Shown here in pieces: positions 35,170-47,200 of a stretch of DNA of 64,000 nucleotides. The notes under the pieces are model-generated. The model worked only from the letters and a program-made list of their open reading frames with translations, made no database searches and was not told where the DNA came from. How positions within the stretch are numbered: position 1 is the stretch's first letter; each line of letters starts with the position of its first letter. This DNA is from Costus lasius (taxonomy: Eukaryota > Streptophyta > Magnoliopsida > Zingiberales > Costaceae), in the NCBI GenBank assembly GCA_027563935.2, contig CM050446.2, positions 25,795,501-25,859,500 on the forward strand, given 5' to 3'. Made by a program: the position numbers and the translations under genes.

Positions 35170-37036
35170 TGTTGTGTCCACAAGTGCACGGATACTTCGA
35201 AGTAATAAAAATATCGAACCACAGAGACCTTATTGTTAAGTACCAAATAATTGTATTCTCACTAGCTAAGCAAATTGAATATGATGCAAGTAAAAGATGC
35301 AGAAAAGTATGCTAAAAGATGATTAGAGAGATAAACATGGGACTAGGGTTTCATCCACCTTAATTTCAATGACTAGATAAGAATAAAAGGTCATCAGTCA
35401 AATCTTATTATGATAAAGACCTAATTTACTTCATAAAAGGATCATCTCGCTCTCGCGCAGACAATCATACAAAGGACCAATCCTCACTCTCGTGCAAGAT
35501 CTATCCAATGCTGAAAATAAGTAAATCATTGAACAAAGAACTCAAGGATCACTCTCGTGCATCCGAGTTCTAAGTCAATCATCTCAAGTGGAATCTCAAG
35601 GATCACTCTCGTGCATACTGAAACTCAACACAGGTTTTACTTATGGTTTTTCGATGACTCGATCCTCACTCTCGTGCATCCTGAAACTCAACACAGGTTT
35701 TACTTATGGTTTTCCGACGACTCGATCCTCACTCTCGTGCAAGATCAAATCAAGTCTAACACAATAACTCAACCCTAGATTCAAATTATCAACATGGCAA
35801 TAAATTCACTAAAAATCAAAATTCGAAGAACAAACCTAATCTCTTACGATAAGTTCCAAACTCAATGATTTTTAAGGTTCTAAATTTCACAATCAACCTC
35901 TCAGTCTATTTTACAAAATTCTAAAACATGCGGATAATATGAAACTGAAGAGAATTAAAGATAAGTCATCACATAAGTAAAATTATCATACTAAAATTAA
36001 ACTTGACAAAAATCGATGTTCTCTAGTCATTAACAAACCAAGGGGATTACATCCCATGTCCGATAAAAAGATCTAAGCTAGTATGGAGGAAAGATTACAA
36101 TAAAGCATAGTTTCAAAAGTCAAAAATCGAAGAATAAGGGAAGAAGTTACAGAACACGGTGCTGTAATCGAAATTACAGCAGAACTCGATGAACAGTGCT
36201 GTCACCACTGATTTCGTCGATTTCTCTTCTGATTGATCTCCTTTCGATCTGAAACTTCTGGGGTATCCTCCTCTCCTCTAGGTGAAGCTTCTGAGTGAAA
36301 ATCACGGCCTGAGATGTCCTCTATGCCTCTCGGCGTTAGGACAAACCCCAACCGCCTCTCTGACAAGTGCTCTCTCAATTGGTGATAAAAATTCCCCCTT
36401 CCACTTCGTCGTCTTCTCCTCTTAAGGACGAGTCCGCCACTTCTTTCAGATCTCAGTTTGGACTTCTGGATCAAACGTTATGGCCCGCGCAAGAATTAGC
36501 CTAAAAAAGTCGCGAATCTGGTTTAAAAATACGGTACCGTATTCGGATTACGGCAGTGCCGTATTTTCCTTCTGTAAGTTCCGGGTAGCAAATATGGTAC
36601 CGTGACAATGTTGCCCAATTATACGGCAGTGCCGTATTTTTGCTAAAACCTTCTGGTCAAAATTGCTACAAAATACGGTACCGTGTAGTTCCATACGGTA
36701 GTGCCGTATTTCACCTAAGTCTTCTGCTCAGAAATACGGTACCGTGAGAGTTTGTCCAGAAAATACGGTAGTGCCATATTTTTGCAAGTTAGCTCCGAAT
36801 TTCATGAAAATTAATGAGTAGCTTCGTTTAGACGTCTGAAATCCATTGGTGTGCTCAAATCTTCCAAAATCCATCAAAATATGGCACTTTTAACCTGAAA
36901 ATGATCAAAAACAAGAAGTGGTGTAGATTCTGCAATATTTGACAATTAAGGCTTAAAAACAAGCAAAATAGCATAATTATGACACAAAAAGACACATGAT
37001 ATGACACAAAATATACTATAAATTTTGGTGTCATCA
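35170..37036 (-). repeat. Element D 5' LTR
   Basis: 1867 bp. Longer than the left copy mainly because a ~66-bp block around 35611-35740 (CTCTCGTGCA...GACGACTCGATC) is duplicated, and shorter by a small deletion near 36175. Confidence 0.93.
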
Positions 37037-38160
37037 TATGATGTCGTAGGGTGGGAGCAATTTCAGCAACTCTTCTCCTCTACCTATTCTGGCGTTACAC
37101 TGGAATTTTTAAGTTCTCTTGAGGTAAAAGAAAATCCAATTCTTGAAGACAATCCAGGCCACCTGACTTTCCACCTTGGTAATATCGAGCACACCCTCAC
37201 TCTCTCCCAACTACGCGGTATATATGGATTTCCAGAGTTTTGTACCCGCAAGGTCCCCAATGAATACAGTGAACAAGGCTTTTGGGGCACGATTACGAAC
37301 GAACACATCTATTCCGCTCGCGTCGCCCGTGCTTCCAGTATTTGCAACTTAGCCATCAGATATGTTCACCGTGTATTGGCGCATACGGTATTCGGCCGTG
37401 GAGAGAGCAATAGGATGGTAAGGCAAACTAAGTTATTCTATCTTTGGTGTATGTTGCATAGCTTTTGAGTGGATTCCGGATACTACCTTGCCAAACAGTT
37501 CAGCCGCGTCGCCCGCTCCTTGAAAGGGGCGATTGTGGTCGGTGGACTCATCACACGCTTGGCGGTCTCTTTGGGCGTCATTCCATATGGTACCATGGAA
37601 GCTGCTGGCAACAATAGGCTCGAGATCGTGTCCTGCATGGCCATGAAACATATTATTCATAAGGGAGACTCTTATTGCATGACCTTCAAGGGGAGTCAGT
37701 TTTGCCTTCCATTGCTGAACCCAGAACGCACCACCGTGCGTGTGCGCACAAATTGGCGTATCCAGCCCGTTGATGATCCACAGCTCGACCCAGTTGACAC
37801 AGCACCACCAGCACCTGGCGCCTTCTCCTTCGGTAACACTTTTTCCTCTGACTCCATGATGTCTGTCTTGTAGGAAATTAGGGAGGAACAACTCCACCAG
37901 CGGGAAGTGATTGATCACATGGACACCAATATCTCCTACATTCTACAGGATCAGTCTTCTCGATGGGAGTCTATGGAGGCGCACATGTAGCGGTAGCACA
38001 AGATGATGGGGTTCGTATGGGAGAAGCTATCAGCGATGGATGAGCGGCTCTCCTTCCTCTCTGAGGAAAATATGACACGTATGGACATCTCATCGGCAAG
38101 GGCAAGAGCTCACGAGGATCTGGCTCTCAGTCGCGTAGAAGGAAGTAGCTCCCTTGGACA
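37037..38160 (+). pseudogene. Element B third ORF (Athila-type)
   Basis: Encodes VVGWEQFQQLF, LGNIEHTLTLSQLRGIYGFPE, YVHRVLAHTVFGRGE and LFYLWCMLHSF, the protein often labelled 'putative plant transposon protein' in Athila-like elements (from memory). No membrane segment or signal peptide is seen, so I would not call it Env. The N-terminal ~120 codons present in E are absent, with element D at that point. Stops: TGA 37466, TAG 37871, TAG 37988 and TAG 37994. A basic Arg/Ser tail exists past a small deletion. Confidence 0.8.
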
Positions 38161-38249
38161 CCTGCGTCACCACTTGCTCCTCTCACATCCATGTTACCGC
38201 ATAGAGGACTATGTGATTTTAAGAGTGGGTAAGCTGTCTGTATTCTAGT

Positions 38250-39402
38250 TTCTTCTTTTTGTCTCCATGTGGCTGTTTGACTTTGCTTGTTTGACCTACT
38301 GTGTTTGGATCTGATACTTTTCTATGATGGATGGTATGGTATTTGGCATTGTATCTTATATGCCATACTATTCATGGGCCTGGTCCACATCCTCAGGCCC
38401 CACCCTCTTACAGTTGTGTAGCAGGCCCCACCCTCTGACAGTGGTGTTTTGCAATTATCATCCTACATGCTGTATGAATTTTCTATGAGTTTATATGTGG
38501 TCATTCTAAAGTGATAGTAGCAATGTTGAGATGAGAACTTATTCATGTTAAGCATATAGTAGTCTTGTTCTGTGATAGCTATTTCAAAATATTGAAAGTT
38601 GAATGCATGATTGGTTAGGAATAATCAAAGATTATTGAAAATACCTCCTTGTTAGAGATACTTTATGATCATGTCCATATGTTCTATGATTTTGAAATCT
38701 TCTAATTTGGTTGGATTTGTAGGTCATTCATTAGTGGATTGAACATTCCTATGATTGTTTAATTAACTTAAGTTTGCAATCTACATATGATTCATATTAA
38801 GATGCACGTCCACTTTTTTATTCCTTGAGTTCTTTTCTATTGTTGGGGAGACACTGCATTTGCTAAGAGAAGAAAGGATATGTTATCATTCATAAAAAAA
38901 AAAATACTCACCCTTAGATTCCTCTACTTCGCATTGCGAAAAATTGGCAGTGGTACCGAAGGATATGAGTTGAAGTCTAAGAGATGTGAAGTAAAATCCA
39001 TAAAGAGACTCCTCTACTTGGCATTGCGAAAAATTGGCAATGGTACATAAGGATATGAGTTGAAGTCTGATGCAATGATCGATGTATCGTACCCTAAACA
39101 AAACATTTGAGTTAACCCCAACAACTAGATTTGGAAGTATTGGAATCACATGAGTATTCTGTAGGATTGATTGAATCCTATATTTATTGCTTACTAAGAT
39201 GGTTGACATCTAGAAATTGTGGGATCAAACTGTTGGATGCTTAAGATAACCTTTTACTTGATTTCTTCTGATTAGATCCGGGATTGCTAATAAATACTTT
39301 TCTAACTTGGATGCATGTTTCAACACGAATGATTACTCTATTACTTGTCATGTAATTCATCTTATTGCTTGAGGACAAACAAAGATTCAAGTCTGGAGTG
39401 TT
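38250..39402 (+). other. Element B 3' untranslated region and purine tract
   Basis: No ORF. The end reads GAGGACAAACAAAG then GTCTGGAGTG just before the 3' LTR, the usual purine-rich tract region of this family (D shows the same GAGGACAAACAAAG in reverse at 29762-29776). The part to about 38655 is also present, inverted, in E. Confidence 0.7.
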
Positions 39403-40978
39403 TGATGCCTTACATTTTAGTAGCAATTTTCATTATTATTCCATGATGAATCTAGGCCTATTTTGATATTTTTATACTCTTTTAAGACTTATTTGCTCAA
39501 AAGCCTCAGAATCTTCACTTTTCTTTGTATTTGTGCAATTTCAAGCAAAATCACCCAATTTTGAAGTCTTTTGAAGATTTTAAGACCACGGGGTGATTTC
39601 TTACGAGAAAACGAAGCTGCCCGTCAAACTTGGGCTCAATCGGAGTTAGTTTGAAAAATACGGCCAGGTGAACCCCGTGTGGTTCACCGGTGCTTTTACT
39701 AGAAGTCTGAAAGTTCACAGAAGGCTTCACCACCTGATGAAACCCACGGGGTTCACCCGTGATTCTCTCTGAGGCATCTCACACAAAATACACAGTAGAC
39801 TTCACTAGTAGGTGAACCCCATGGGGTTCACCAGTGATTTCTACTCAGCAGAACTGTACAAGAAGCTTCACCAGCAGGTGAACCCGACGGGTTTCATCGG
39901 TGCTTCCTTCTTGATGAAACTGTGTAGAGCACATCACTGGCTGGTGAACCCCATGGGGTTCACCTGTGATTCCGACGCAGGCGTACGAGCGCCCGACTCC
40001 TTTTCAGATTTCCCTTGATTTCTAACCCGATTGATGTCCAAATTTAACAAGGGAGGACTTTTTGGAAAGCTTACTCGAAGGAGAACACGGGAGATATAAA
40101 AGCCCTACATTTTATTGCCAAAATATCGAGAAATCAGTGAGAAGGCGGCTAGGGCAAACGAACAGTGGCGAGAAGACATTTCCAGGCGATTTTGTGAGAT
40201 TTCTTCATCGGGGCATCACGATTCTTCGAACTTGACTTCGGTTTAGCGTCTCCTCCCTCTTAGAAATGTTTCCACATAGTTTTCCTATCTTTGTAGAGAG
40301 ATCTTTGAGTGATTCCATGAATATCATAGCGTAAAACCTTTTTCAGGGCTCGGTTGAAGCCCGCTGACGATTTTTTATTGCAAACTTTATTCCAAAACAG
40401 TTATTTGGATTTTTGTGTTGATATATTTTACTTTGCTATGCTTATCTCATGATTTCACCTTGGCCACGTATTTTCATATGTTAGCCGGCACGATTCATAC
40501 CGAGAGGAGAATTGTGACAATGGATCCTCTTAGTAAAACTTGTGAATCCATGATACGAGAGTGCTTGGTATTCACTCGAGGATTTCACAACCTTCCTTAG
40601 AACGCATTGGGTTTGTTTAGAACGATCCACCGCGAGAGTAGGAGGCCGTTCTAGACAAACACCGAGGTATACCACCGAGAGGGGGCACCTTGTACTTTAA
40701 CGATAGGTTCCATATGCAAAAACCTTGAATCCATGTAATTGACCTTTTCAATCGCAATTAAGATCGTCAACGCGGTGGATACCAAAGCCCTGATCTCTCT
40801 CATATATATACTCTATAGTCGTTGCTCTAGTTTCTCGTTTACGATTGAAGCTTACAAAACTCGTTTCTGTCCGCCTAGATATCGAGACTTAGATTTTCTG
40901 GTACTTAACTTTGTTCCCTATGGGATTCGACATCTTTTATATTACTTCGATATTACCGTGCACTTGCGGGATGTGTCA
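39403..40978 (+). repeat. Element B 3' LTR
   Basis: 1576 bp, same ends and same palindromic array (about 39664-39975) as the 5' LTR. It is followed by GCGGG (TSD) and the remainder of Copia A's LTR. Confidence 0.95.
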
Positions 40979-40983
40979 GCGGG

Positions 40984-41030
40984 TACCGTTAAAGAAATAT
41001 AGCCATTGAATTAGGGCCATAATTCTTACA
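40984..41030 (-). repeat. Copia A 3' LTR, last 47 bp
   Basis: Resumes with TACCGTTAAAGAAATATAGCC and ends AATTCTTACA, matching 56254-56300. Immediately right of it the plus strand reads TTCTCCCACTTGG, the complement of the polypurine tract (41031-41043). Confidence 0.9.
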
Positions 41031-41389
41031 TTCTCCCACTTGGCCCAATATTCCAACACTTAATTTTAATAATGAAAACATTAAGTGCGCATAATCAAAA
41101 TCAAATCCTCATCATCAACATAATTTGCCTTAACTTACTAAATTCACATAATGCGAGTTATGGCGGTTGTACATTGTAGCATCGTATACTTCCTTCCATA
41201 TACCATTACATTAGTAATTTAATAAGTTTGGTATTATAAGAGATATAAATTTCATAATGGTCCACATTAGTGTCGCATAGACATTTTATTTTCTTGTTCA
41301 ATGTCAATTAGGTGTACACAAACATAATGAACAAGAAAATTAACAATAAAAATCAGAAACATATTATTGAGCTCAAGAGTGTTAAAACA

Positions 41390-41510
41390 TCATTACAATC
41401 AATCATCATTACAACCAAGACCCATTCTTTGAACATGTTCTTTAAATGTCTTTGGTTGTAATCCTTTAGTTAAAGGATCTGCAATCATGAGTTTTGTCTT
41501 AATATGATCA
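41390..41510 (-). pseudogene. Copia A RNase H C-terminal end
   Basis: The minus strand encodes the typical Copia terminal block HIKTKLMIADPLTKGL followed by a KTFKEHVQRMG-like tail. The rest of the RNase H lies beyond element E at 51808 and higher. About 60 codons between the two parts are missing. Confidence 0.8.
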
Positions 41511-41981
41511 AAAAGTATCTCTAACAGGGAGGTATTATCAACAATCTTTGATTATTCCTAACCAATCATACATTCAACCTTAAAAATTTTGAAATAGCTA
41601 TCATAGGACAAGACTCATGCACATAACTGCAAACTCATGAAAAAATTTCACACAACATATGTGAAAAGCATAGTCATAATAAAAGAGTACGGACACAGAC
41701 AGAAAGAGTAATGTCATACAGTCGCAAGGTGGGGCCTAAAGATATGGACCAAGCCCATGAATATAATGGCATATAAAATACAATGCCACAATACCATCCA
41801 TCACAGAATAAAAGTCGTGTCATAGTCATAACAAGTCTAGTAAGCAAAGTCAAATGGCCACATGAAGACAAAAGGAGAAACCGGAGTAAAGATAGCTCAC
41901 CCACTCTAAAAGTTTGCATAGTCCTCTATGCAATGCCATGATGTGAGAGGAGTGGATGTCAATGCTGATGCTGATGGGAAG
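41511..41981 (-). other. Element E truncated 3' UTR
   Basis: Non-coding. Inverted match to B's 3' UTR (38170-38655), for example GATTGGTTAGGAATAATCAA near 41550-41575. It ends at the deletion junction with Copia A. Confidence 0.75.
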
Positions 41982-43475
41982 CTATCTCCGCTTGCGCGAG
42001 CGAGAGCCAGAGCCTAGTGAACTCTTGCTCTTCCCACGTGCACTATAGTCAGGCTCGGCTTCCTCTTCAGAAGAAATGTCCATGCGGGCCATGTTCTCTT
42101 TAGAGAGAAAGGAAAGTCGCTCATCCATACTTGATATTTTCTCCCAGACAGATCCCATCATCTTGTGCTGCCTCTGCATATGCGCCTCCATGGACTCCCA
42201 ACGCGAAGAATGATCTTGCTGAATATAAGATACAGTAGTGTCTAGGTGATCGATCACCTCCCATTGATGGAGCTGCTCCTCCCTAATTTCCTACAACACA
42301 AACATCATAGAATCATGAGAGGAAGTGCCACCAAAAGAAAAGGCGCCAGGGGCTGGTGGTGCGGTGTCAACGGGGTCAGGCTGTGCGTCCTTGATTGGCT
42401 GGATATGCTGGTTCCCTCGCACACGTACAATGGTGCACTCTGTGTTTGGTAAGGGTAGGCAAAATGGGCTTCCCTTGAACGTCATGCAGTATGAGTCGCC
42501 TTTGCGTATGATTAGCTTCATGGTGACGCAAGACTCGATCTCGAGCTTATTGTTGCCAGTAGCTTCCAGTGTGCCATTTGGGATGATACCTAATGAAACT
42601 GCTAGAGGGGTGATCAAGCCGCCAATCACAATCGCCCCCTTCAAAGAACGGGCGACACGACTGAACTGTTTCACCAAATAGTACCCAGAGTCTACACGGA
42701 AACTGTGAAGCATACACCATAGATAAAATAACTCCGTCTGTCGGACCATGCCGTGGCTCTCACCGCGGCCAAATAGGGTGTGTGCCAACACACGGTGCAC
42801 GTACTTGATCACAGGGTTGCACAGACTGGATGCACGGGCCACGCGAGCGGAGTAGATATGCTCATTGGTAATCACGCCCTAGAAGTTATGTTCACTGTAC
42901 TCAGTGGGGACCTTGCGTACACATGGTTCAGGAAAACCATAAATGCTACGCAACTGAGAAAGAGTAAGAGTATGTTCAATGTTACCCAAACGGAAGGTCA
43001 GACGGCCTGGATCGTCCTCAAGAATAGGATCTACCTTCACTTCTAAGGAGCTCAGAAACTCTAGTGTGATGCCAACATAAGTGGGAGAGAATAACTGCTG
43101 GAACTGTTCCCACCCAACGGCTGCATACATCATGTCAACGTCTTCTCTTTGCCCAAGCATCTGCAACGTGCCTCGATCTAGGTATCTCGTGTTGAGCACT
43201 CGGCGTTGGCGCAGCGTCTGATAGCGCTTTTCCTGGCCAGCATTGCGAAAGATAATCGCGAACTCGTTCGGGGGAGAGTCATATGGCGTCTGCCGGCTGG
43301 TGGGTGTGCGTCCATGGCGCGACGATGAAGAACCTGGTGTTGCTGAAGATGGCCGGTAAGATGGAGGAGTGGGCGTCGGCTCATACTCGTCGTGGTCGGG
43401 GGCGGACGAGTCAGAGAATGCTTGTGTCGGCCGCGCGGTCCTCTTGCTAGCCATGGCTTTGGTTCTTGGAGGCAT
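41982..43475 (-). pseudogene. Element E third ORF (Athila-type)
   Basis: A single reading frame of about 498 codons, broken only by two TAG codons: 42879-42881 (Trp in B) and 42291-42293 (TAG in B too). N-terminal ~100 residues are Ser/Pro/Arg-rich and disordered-looking. The core carries VGWEQFQQLFSPTY, LTLSQLRSIYGFPE, HRVLAHTLFGRGE and FYLWCMLHSF. The C-terminal part has a coiled MERLSFLSKEN-like segment and ends SGSRSRKRR, a likely nuclear-localisation type tail. No membrane segment. Confidence 0.8.
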
Positions 43476-43799
43476 GTTGGCTAGAGATGATCAGAAAGAG
43501 GCTAGTAAGCTTCGGTGAGAGGAGATCTGGTCGGAGGCACGAGGAGAAATGAAGGTGGCGGCGGATTGGCGGAACCAAAACTCGGAAAGTAGGCGACATA
43601 GAATTCCGGAATCTAGGATCGATTGAAGAGGAAATCCATCTGGACGAAGGGAAAACTTGGGTCAAACCCTTGGAGATCTTCTTCGAGTGTTAAGTAGGAG
43701 AGAAGGCGGCGCGATCTGGTTGGCTTCGTCGAAATCTGGAGACGGCAGAGGAAAAGTCGGTGCGGTGCCCTAATTTCAGGCGGAGTCGTGATGAAATAC

Positions 43800-44015
43800 T
43801 GGTGAACCTGCCAGCCTGTGAACTTTATTGGTCTAGTGCTGTTGCGACAGAATTACGGGTGAACCCGCCCGAGTTCACCAGCCCGTGAAACGTACTATGG
43901 GGGTCTTTCTGCCTAATGAAAAGATGGTGAACCCCGTGGGGTTCACCTGCCTGTGAAGCATACTGGTCAGTTCCTGCGCAGACAGAAATACCGGTAAACC
44001 CCGTGGGGTTCACCT
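43800..44015. repeat. Palindromic array in E between pol and ORF3
   Basis: GTGAACCCGCCCGAGTTCAC, GGTGAACCCCGTGGGGTTCACC-type and related units at about 43800, 43858, 43926 and 43993. Same motif and same location as in B (27578-27905). Confidence 0.8.
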
Positions 44016-44226
44016 GCCCGTGAAATGCACTGATTAACTTGAAAAATTCTAGAAAAATCTGGAAAAATTCCATGCGCTACATCTTCCTCCTACAGCAAAA
44101 AGAGACATCAAATTAGTAGCAATCCCCTCTAGAAAAATAAAAATTAAATGAAGAATAAATCAACAGTGTAAAACAACGTCTAAATCAATGCATGAAAACT
44201 AAAATCAATCAAAAACTTGGGTTGCC

Positions 44227-47200
44227 TGTAACATCCCTCAGAATCACACCCCACACGCATACAAGTAAAATACGGGGTTTCAAAAATTTTTAACTCTTCC
44301 ATTAAAACACAAGAAGAAAGCGGCATCGAAGGACATTACTACGGAACTGAAAACCGCACAGAACTGAATAGGATCGATTTACTAGGAAATAGAAATCCGG
44401 CAGCAAGTATAATAATTTACTGCTGCACAGACATGCATATCCTAGAATAAAACAGATGTCCACACTACACATATGTGGAAAACGCAAATTTCAGATATAT
44501 TGCGGAATAAGAACAATAACTCTCAAATCGGACATTTCAGAATAAGAATAATTTCAAATCTCACGAATCCAAAACTCGTATCTAACAATTAAAACGAGAC
44601 AACTATAATATAATATCCTGAAAACAGGCATAAGCCCTCAGGAGATAAAACGTATCATATAATTAAGTTAGGCACGCAGGCCTGACAGATTTTTTTAGAA
44701 GACAACTCTTAGAAATTAAATAAAACATTAGCATCATAGTAAATTCGTGAGTTAGCTGTAGCGATCACTGTCCCAATGTCTCACCTGAAAATATTTAAAC
44801 AACGGGGGTGAGCTAAAAAGCTCAGTGAGTAAAAGACACTAAAAGCCATCCATAGTACACATCAAAAATATCATGCATAAGTTGAAATACATTTTTGTAA
44901 CAGATAAGATAAATCAACTTAACATGCACACTCATATCAGAAACAAAACATAATCAAATACAGATACTTATAACATTAGGCATCAAGCATGAAGTAGGAT
45001 ATAAGTATACCAACCCCTCCCTACTAAACACACTGCCTAACACATCTATAATACAGATCGAAACAGAACTACAGAAATCAGAACTGACAGACAGAAAATC
45101 AGAATTTTCAGAATCCAAACGGATAGTCTACATCGGAAACAGAAAGGCCACAGAAGGCCTGATGACCACAGAAGGTCTGACCCCACCTCTGCCGAGGACG
45201 AGACATGCATGCATATCAGAAACAGAATGGTAGAGGAGGTATCAGTGGGTGGCTCCCGTCTTGTCAGGACGTGGCACTCTGGCCTCCAAAACCCAGAACA
45301 GAATGGTAGAGGAGGTATCAGTGGGTGGCCCCCGTCTTGTCAGGACGTGGCACTCTGGTCTCCAATACCCAGAACAGAATGGTAGAGGAGGTATCAGTGG
45401 GTGGCCCCCGTCTTGTCAGGACGTGGCACTCTGGTCTCCAATACCCAGAACAGAATGGTAGAGGAGGTATCAGTGGGTGGCCCCCGTCTTGTCAGGACGT
45501 GGCACTCTGGTCTCCAATACCCAGAACAGAATGGTAGAGGAGGTATCAGTGGGTGGCCCCCGTCTTGTCAGGACGTGGCACTCTGGCCTCCAATACCTAT
45601 AACGGAACAGAAATAGTGTCTCAAGGGTCGTAGTAGACTATCAGCACCATTACAGCGCCACAGAAGGAGGGTAAGAACACAGAAGAGTGCTACACTAGGG
45701 CATAATTTTACAGAACAGATTATACTGAAACGGAGGAGTAGGACCAACCACTACTTAATTCTTACATCATGCCCAAAGTCTGACAAACCAGAAAATGACA
45801 CACCCCAATATCCAGTCCTTAACAAATTACAATTTGCAGAAAATCAAAGCTGAACACACTTCATAATTTTTACCATCAACCAGAAGTAATATATGAGTGA
45901 ATTCCTTAGATTTCATGCAACTATCCTTAATTCATGTCAGACCAGTCTATGTTCTCACAAAGGTTATAACACATTCAAAGTTTTCAGAAAATTCACAACA
46001 TATAAACAGAACAGAAAATATTCACATAACAAACAATTAAACATAGAACAGAAACTATTCATGAAATAATTTCCTCAAAATTCCTAAAACCGTGAGCTAT
46101 AAAATTACTGTAAGGGGCGCTAGTTTCAGAACCTTAACAGAACGTACAAATTTCATGTAAATAATTTCAGTCCCCCACTACAGATAATTTTAATTACACG
46201 TTCGTGAAGAAAATTGACAAAAGCCCCAAAATTGGCTCGAACCATGATTTTCGAAAATTCCTAAGTTCTTAGTTAAATCCCCAATTTTGTTTTCTCTAAA
46301 ATTTCTCATCAAGCAAATAAATTTTAGAAGAACTACAGACCACAATTTAAGAGATTAAACCATACAGGCTAAATTTTTCTCACAATGGAATATTCGTCTA
46401 ACCAAAACATAGCAGATTTATATTGTCAGATTGCAACATATATTTTTGGTCCAATTTCGAACCAAAGCTAGTCAATATTATATTCAAAATGAAGCTCTCT
46501 GAATCTAGTTTCCAATAAAACTGGTTTCGCAAAATTTCGAATTGTAGGTAGGAAGATATAAGGGTTCGAACATAGGTGGGTCAGAATTTCAGATTTCAAG
46601 AAAACAGATTCATATATCAGAATTACGACATATATTTCAGATCCAATAACTAATCGAAAATAGGCGTTATGGGAGTCAAAATGAAGCTCTTCAAGCCTAC
46701 GGTCTAATAAAACTGGTTTCACAGGATTTCGAGCTATACCTAGGGAGATACGAGAGTTCGAACACAAAAGGGTCAAGATTCTAGATTTTCAGAAAACAGA
46801 TTTCGTAAGTTATATAACAATGCCGATTGCAACACGAATATAGTTCAGATGTGGTCGATATTACATAAGAATCAAAGCTGAGCGAATCTAGTTTCATACA
46901 AAATTTGTTTCGTGTGATTTGGATCTATAGATCATGAGATATTGAGGTTAAAGCACAGTAAGGTCAGATTGGCGACTACAATTTTCAGCAAGACAAAATT
47001 TCTGAATCATCATGCATATTCAGATCCGACCTATAGAATAGAAAAACACAGGATCTACTTGCAAATTTTTGGTTCATACAGATAATTATTGCAAATAGGA
47101 TTAGACTCCTTAGGATCGAATTACTCACAGAAAATCGCCCACAGAAAAACAAACGCCACAACAGAGGGTCAGGGATCTCCAGGAACTTCGTCCACCACCA

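Larger units (their letters stand above)
27928..37036 (-). mobile_element. Non-autonomous gypsy/LARD element D
   Basis: LTRs 27928-29744 and 35170-37036 (minus-strand ends TGATGACACC...GGACACAACA). The PBS TGGCGCCGTTGCCAGGG (tRNA-Asp) lies at 35148-35163 beside the right LTR. The only long ORF is gag-like (33406-34809); protease, RT and integrase are absent. LTRs are nearly identical apart from a ~66-bp duplication in the right copy, so it is young. No target duplication was found (left AAACT, right TATGA). Confidence 0.9.
11474..40978 (+). mobile_element. Athila-like Ty3/gypsy element B
   Basis: LTRs 11474-13048 and 39403-40978 begin TGATG and end GTGTCA. The TSD is GCAGG (11469-11473) against GCGGG (40979-40983), 4 of 5 bases. 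Order: PBS for tRNA-Asp, gag, protease, RT, RNase H, integrase, a palindrome-rich spacer, a third ORF and a 3' UTR. This is the Athila/Tat layout. It is interrupted by Copia C and by element D. Without them it would be about 11.6 kb. All enzymatic ORFs carry stops or frameshifts. Confidence 0.93.

Noticed and set aside
27928..37036. Target-site duplication for element D
   Set aside because: Flanking five bases (AAACT and TATGA) do not match; a rearrangement explains the left side better.
37433..37918. 161-codon minus-strand frame
   Set aside because: Shadow of the B third ORF on the opposite strand; the plus-strand protein is the one conserved in E.
42325..42681. 118-codon plus-strand frame inside E
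   Set aside because: Shadow of E's third ORF, which is on the minus strand.
37037..43475. Envelope protein for the third ORF of B and E
   Set aside because: No signal peptide or membrane-spanning segment is visible, and the C-terminal tail is basic. Athila-type ORF is the safer label.
45249..45616. Three overlapping ~70-codon frames
   Set aside because: They are the 76-bp minisatellite read in three shifted frames.
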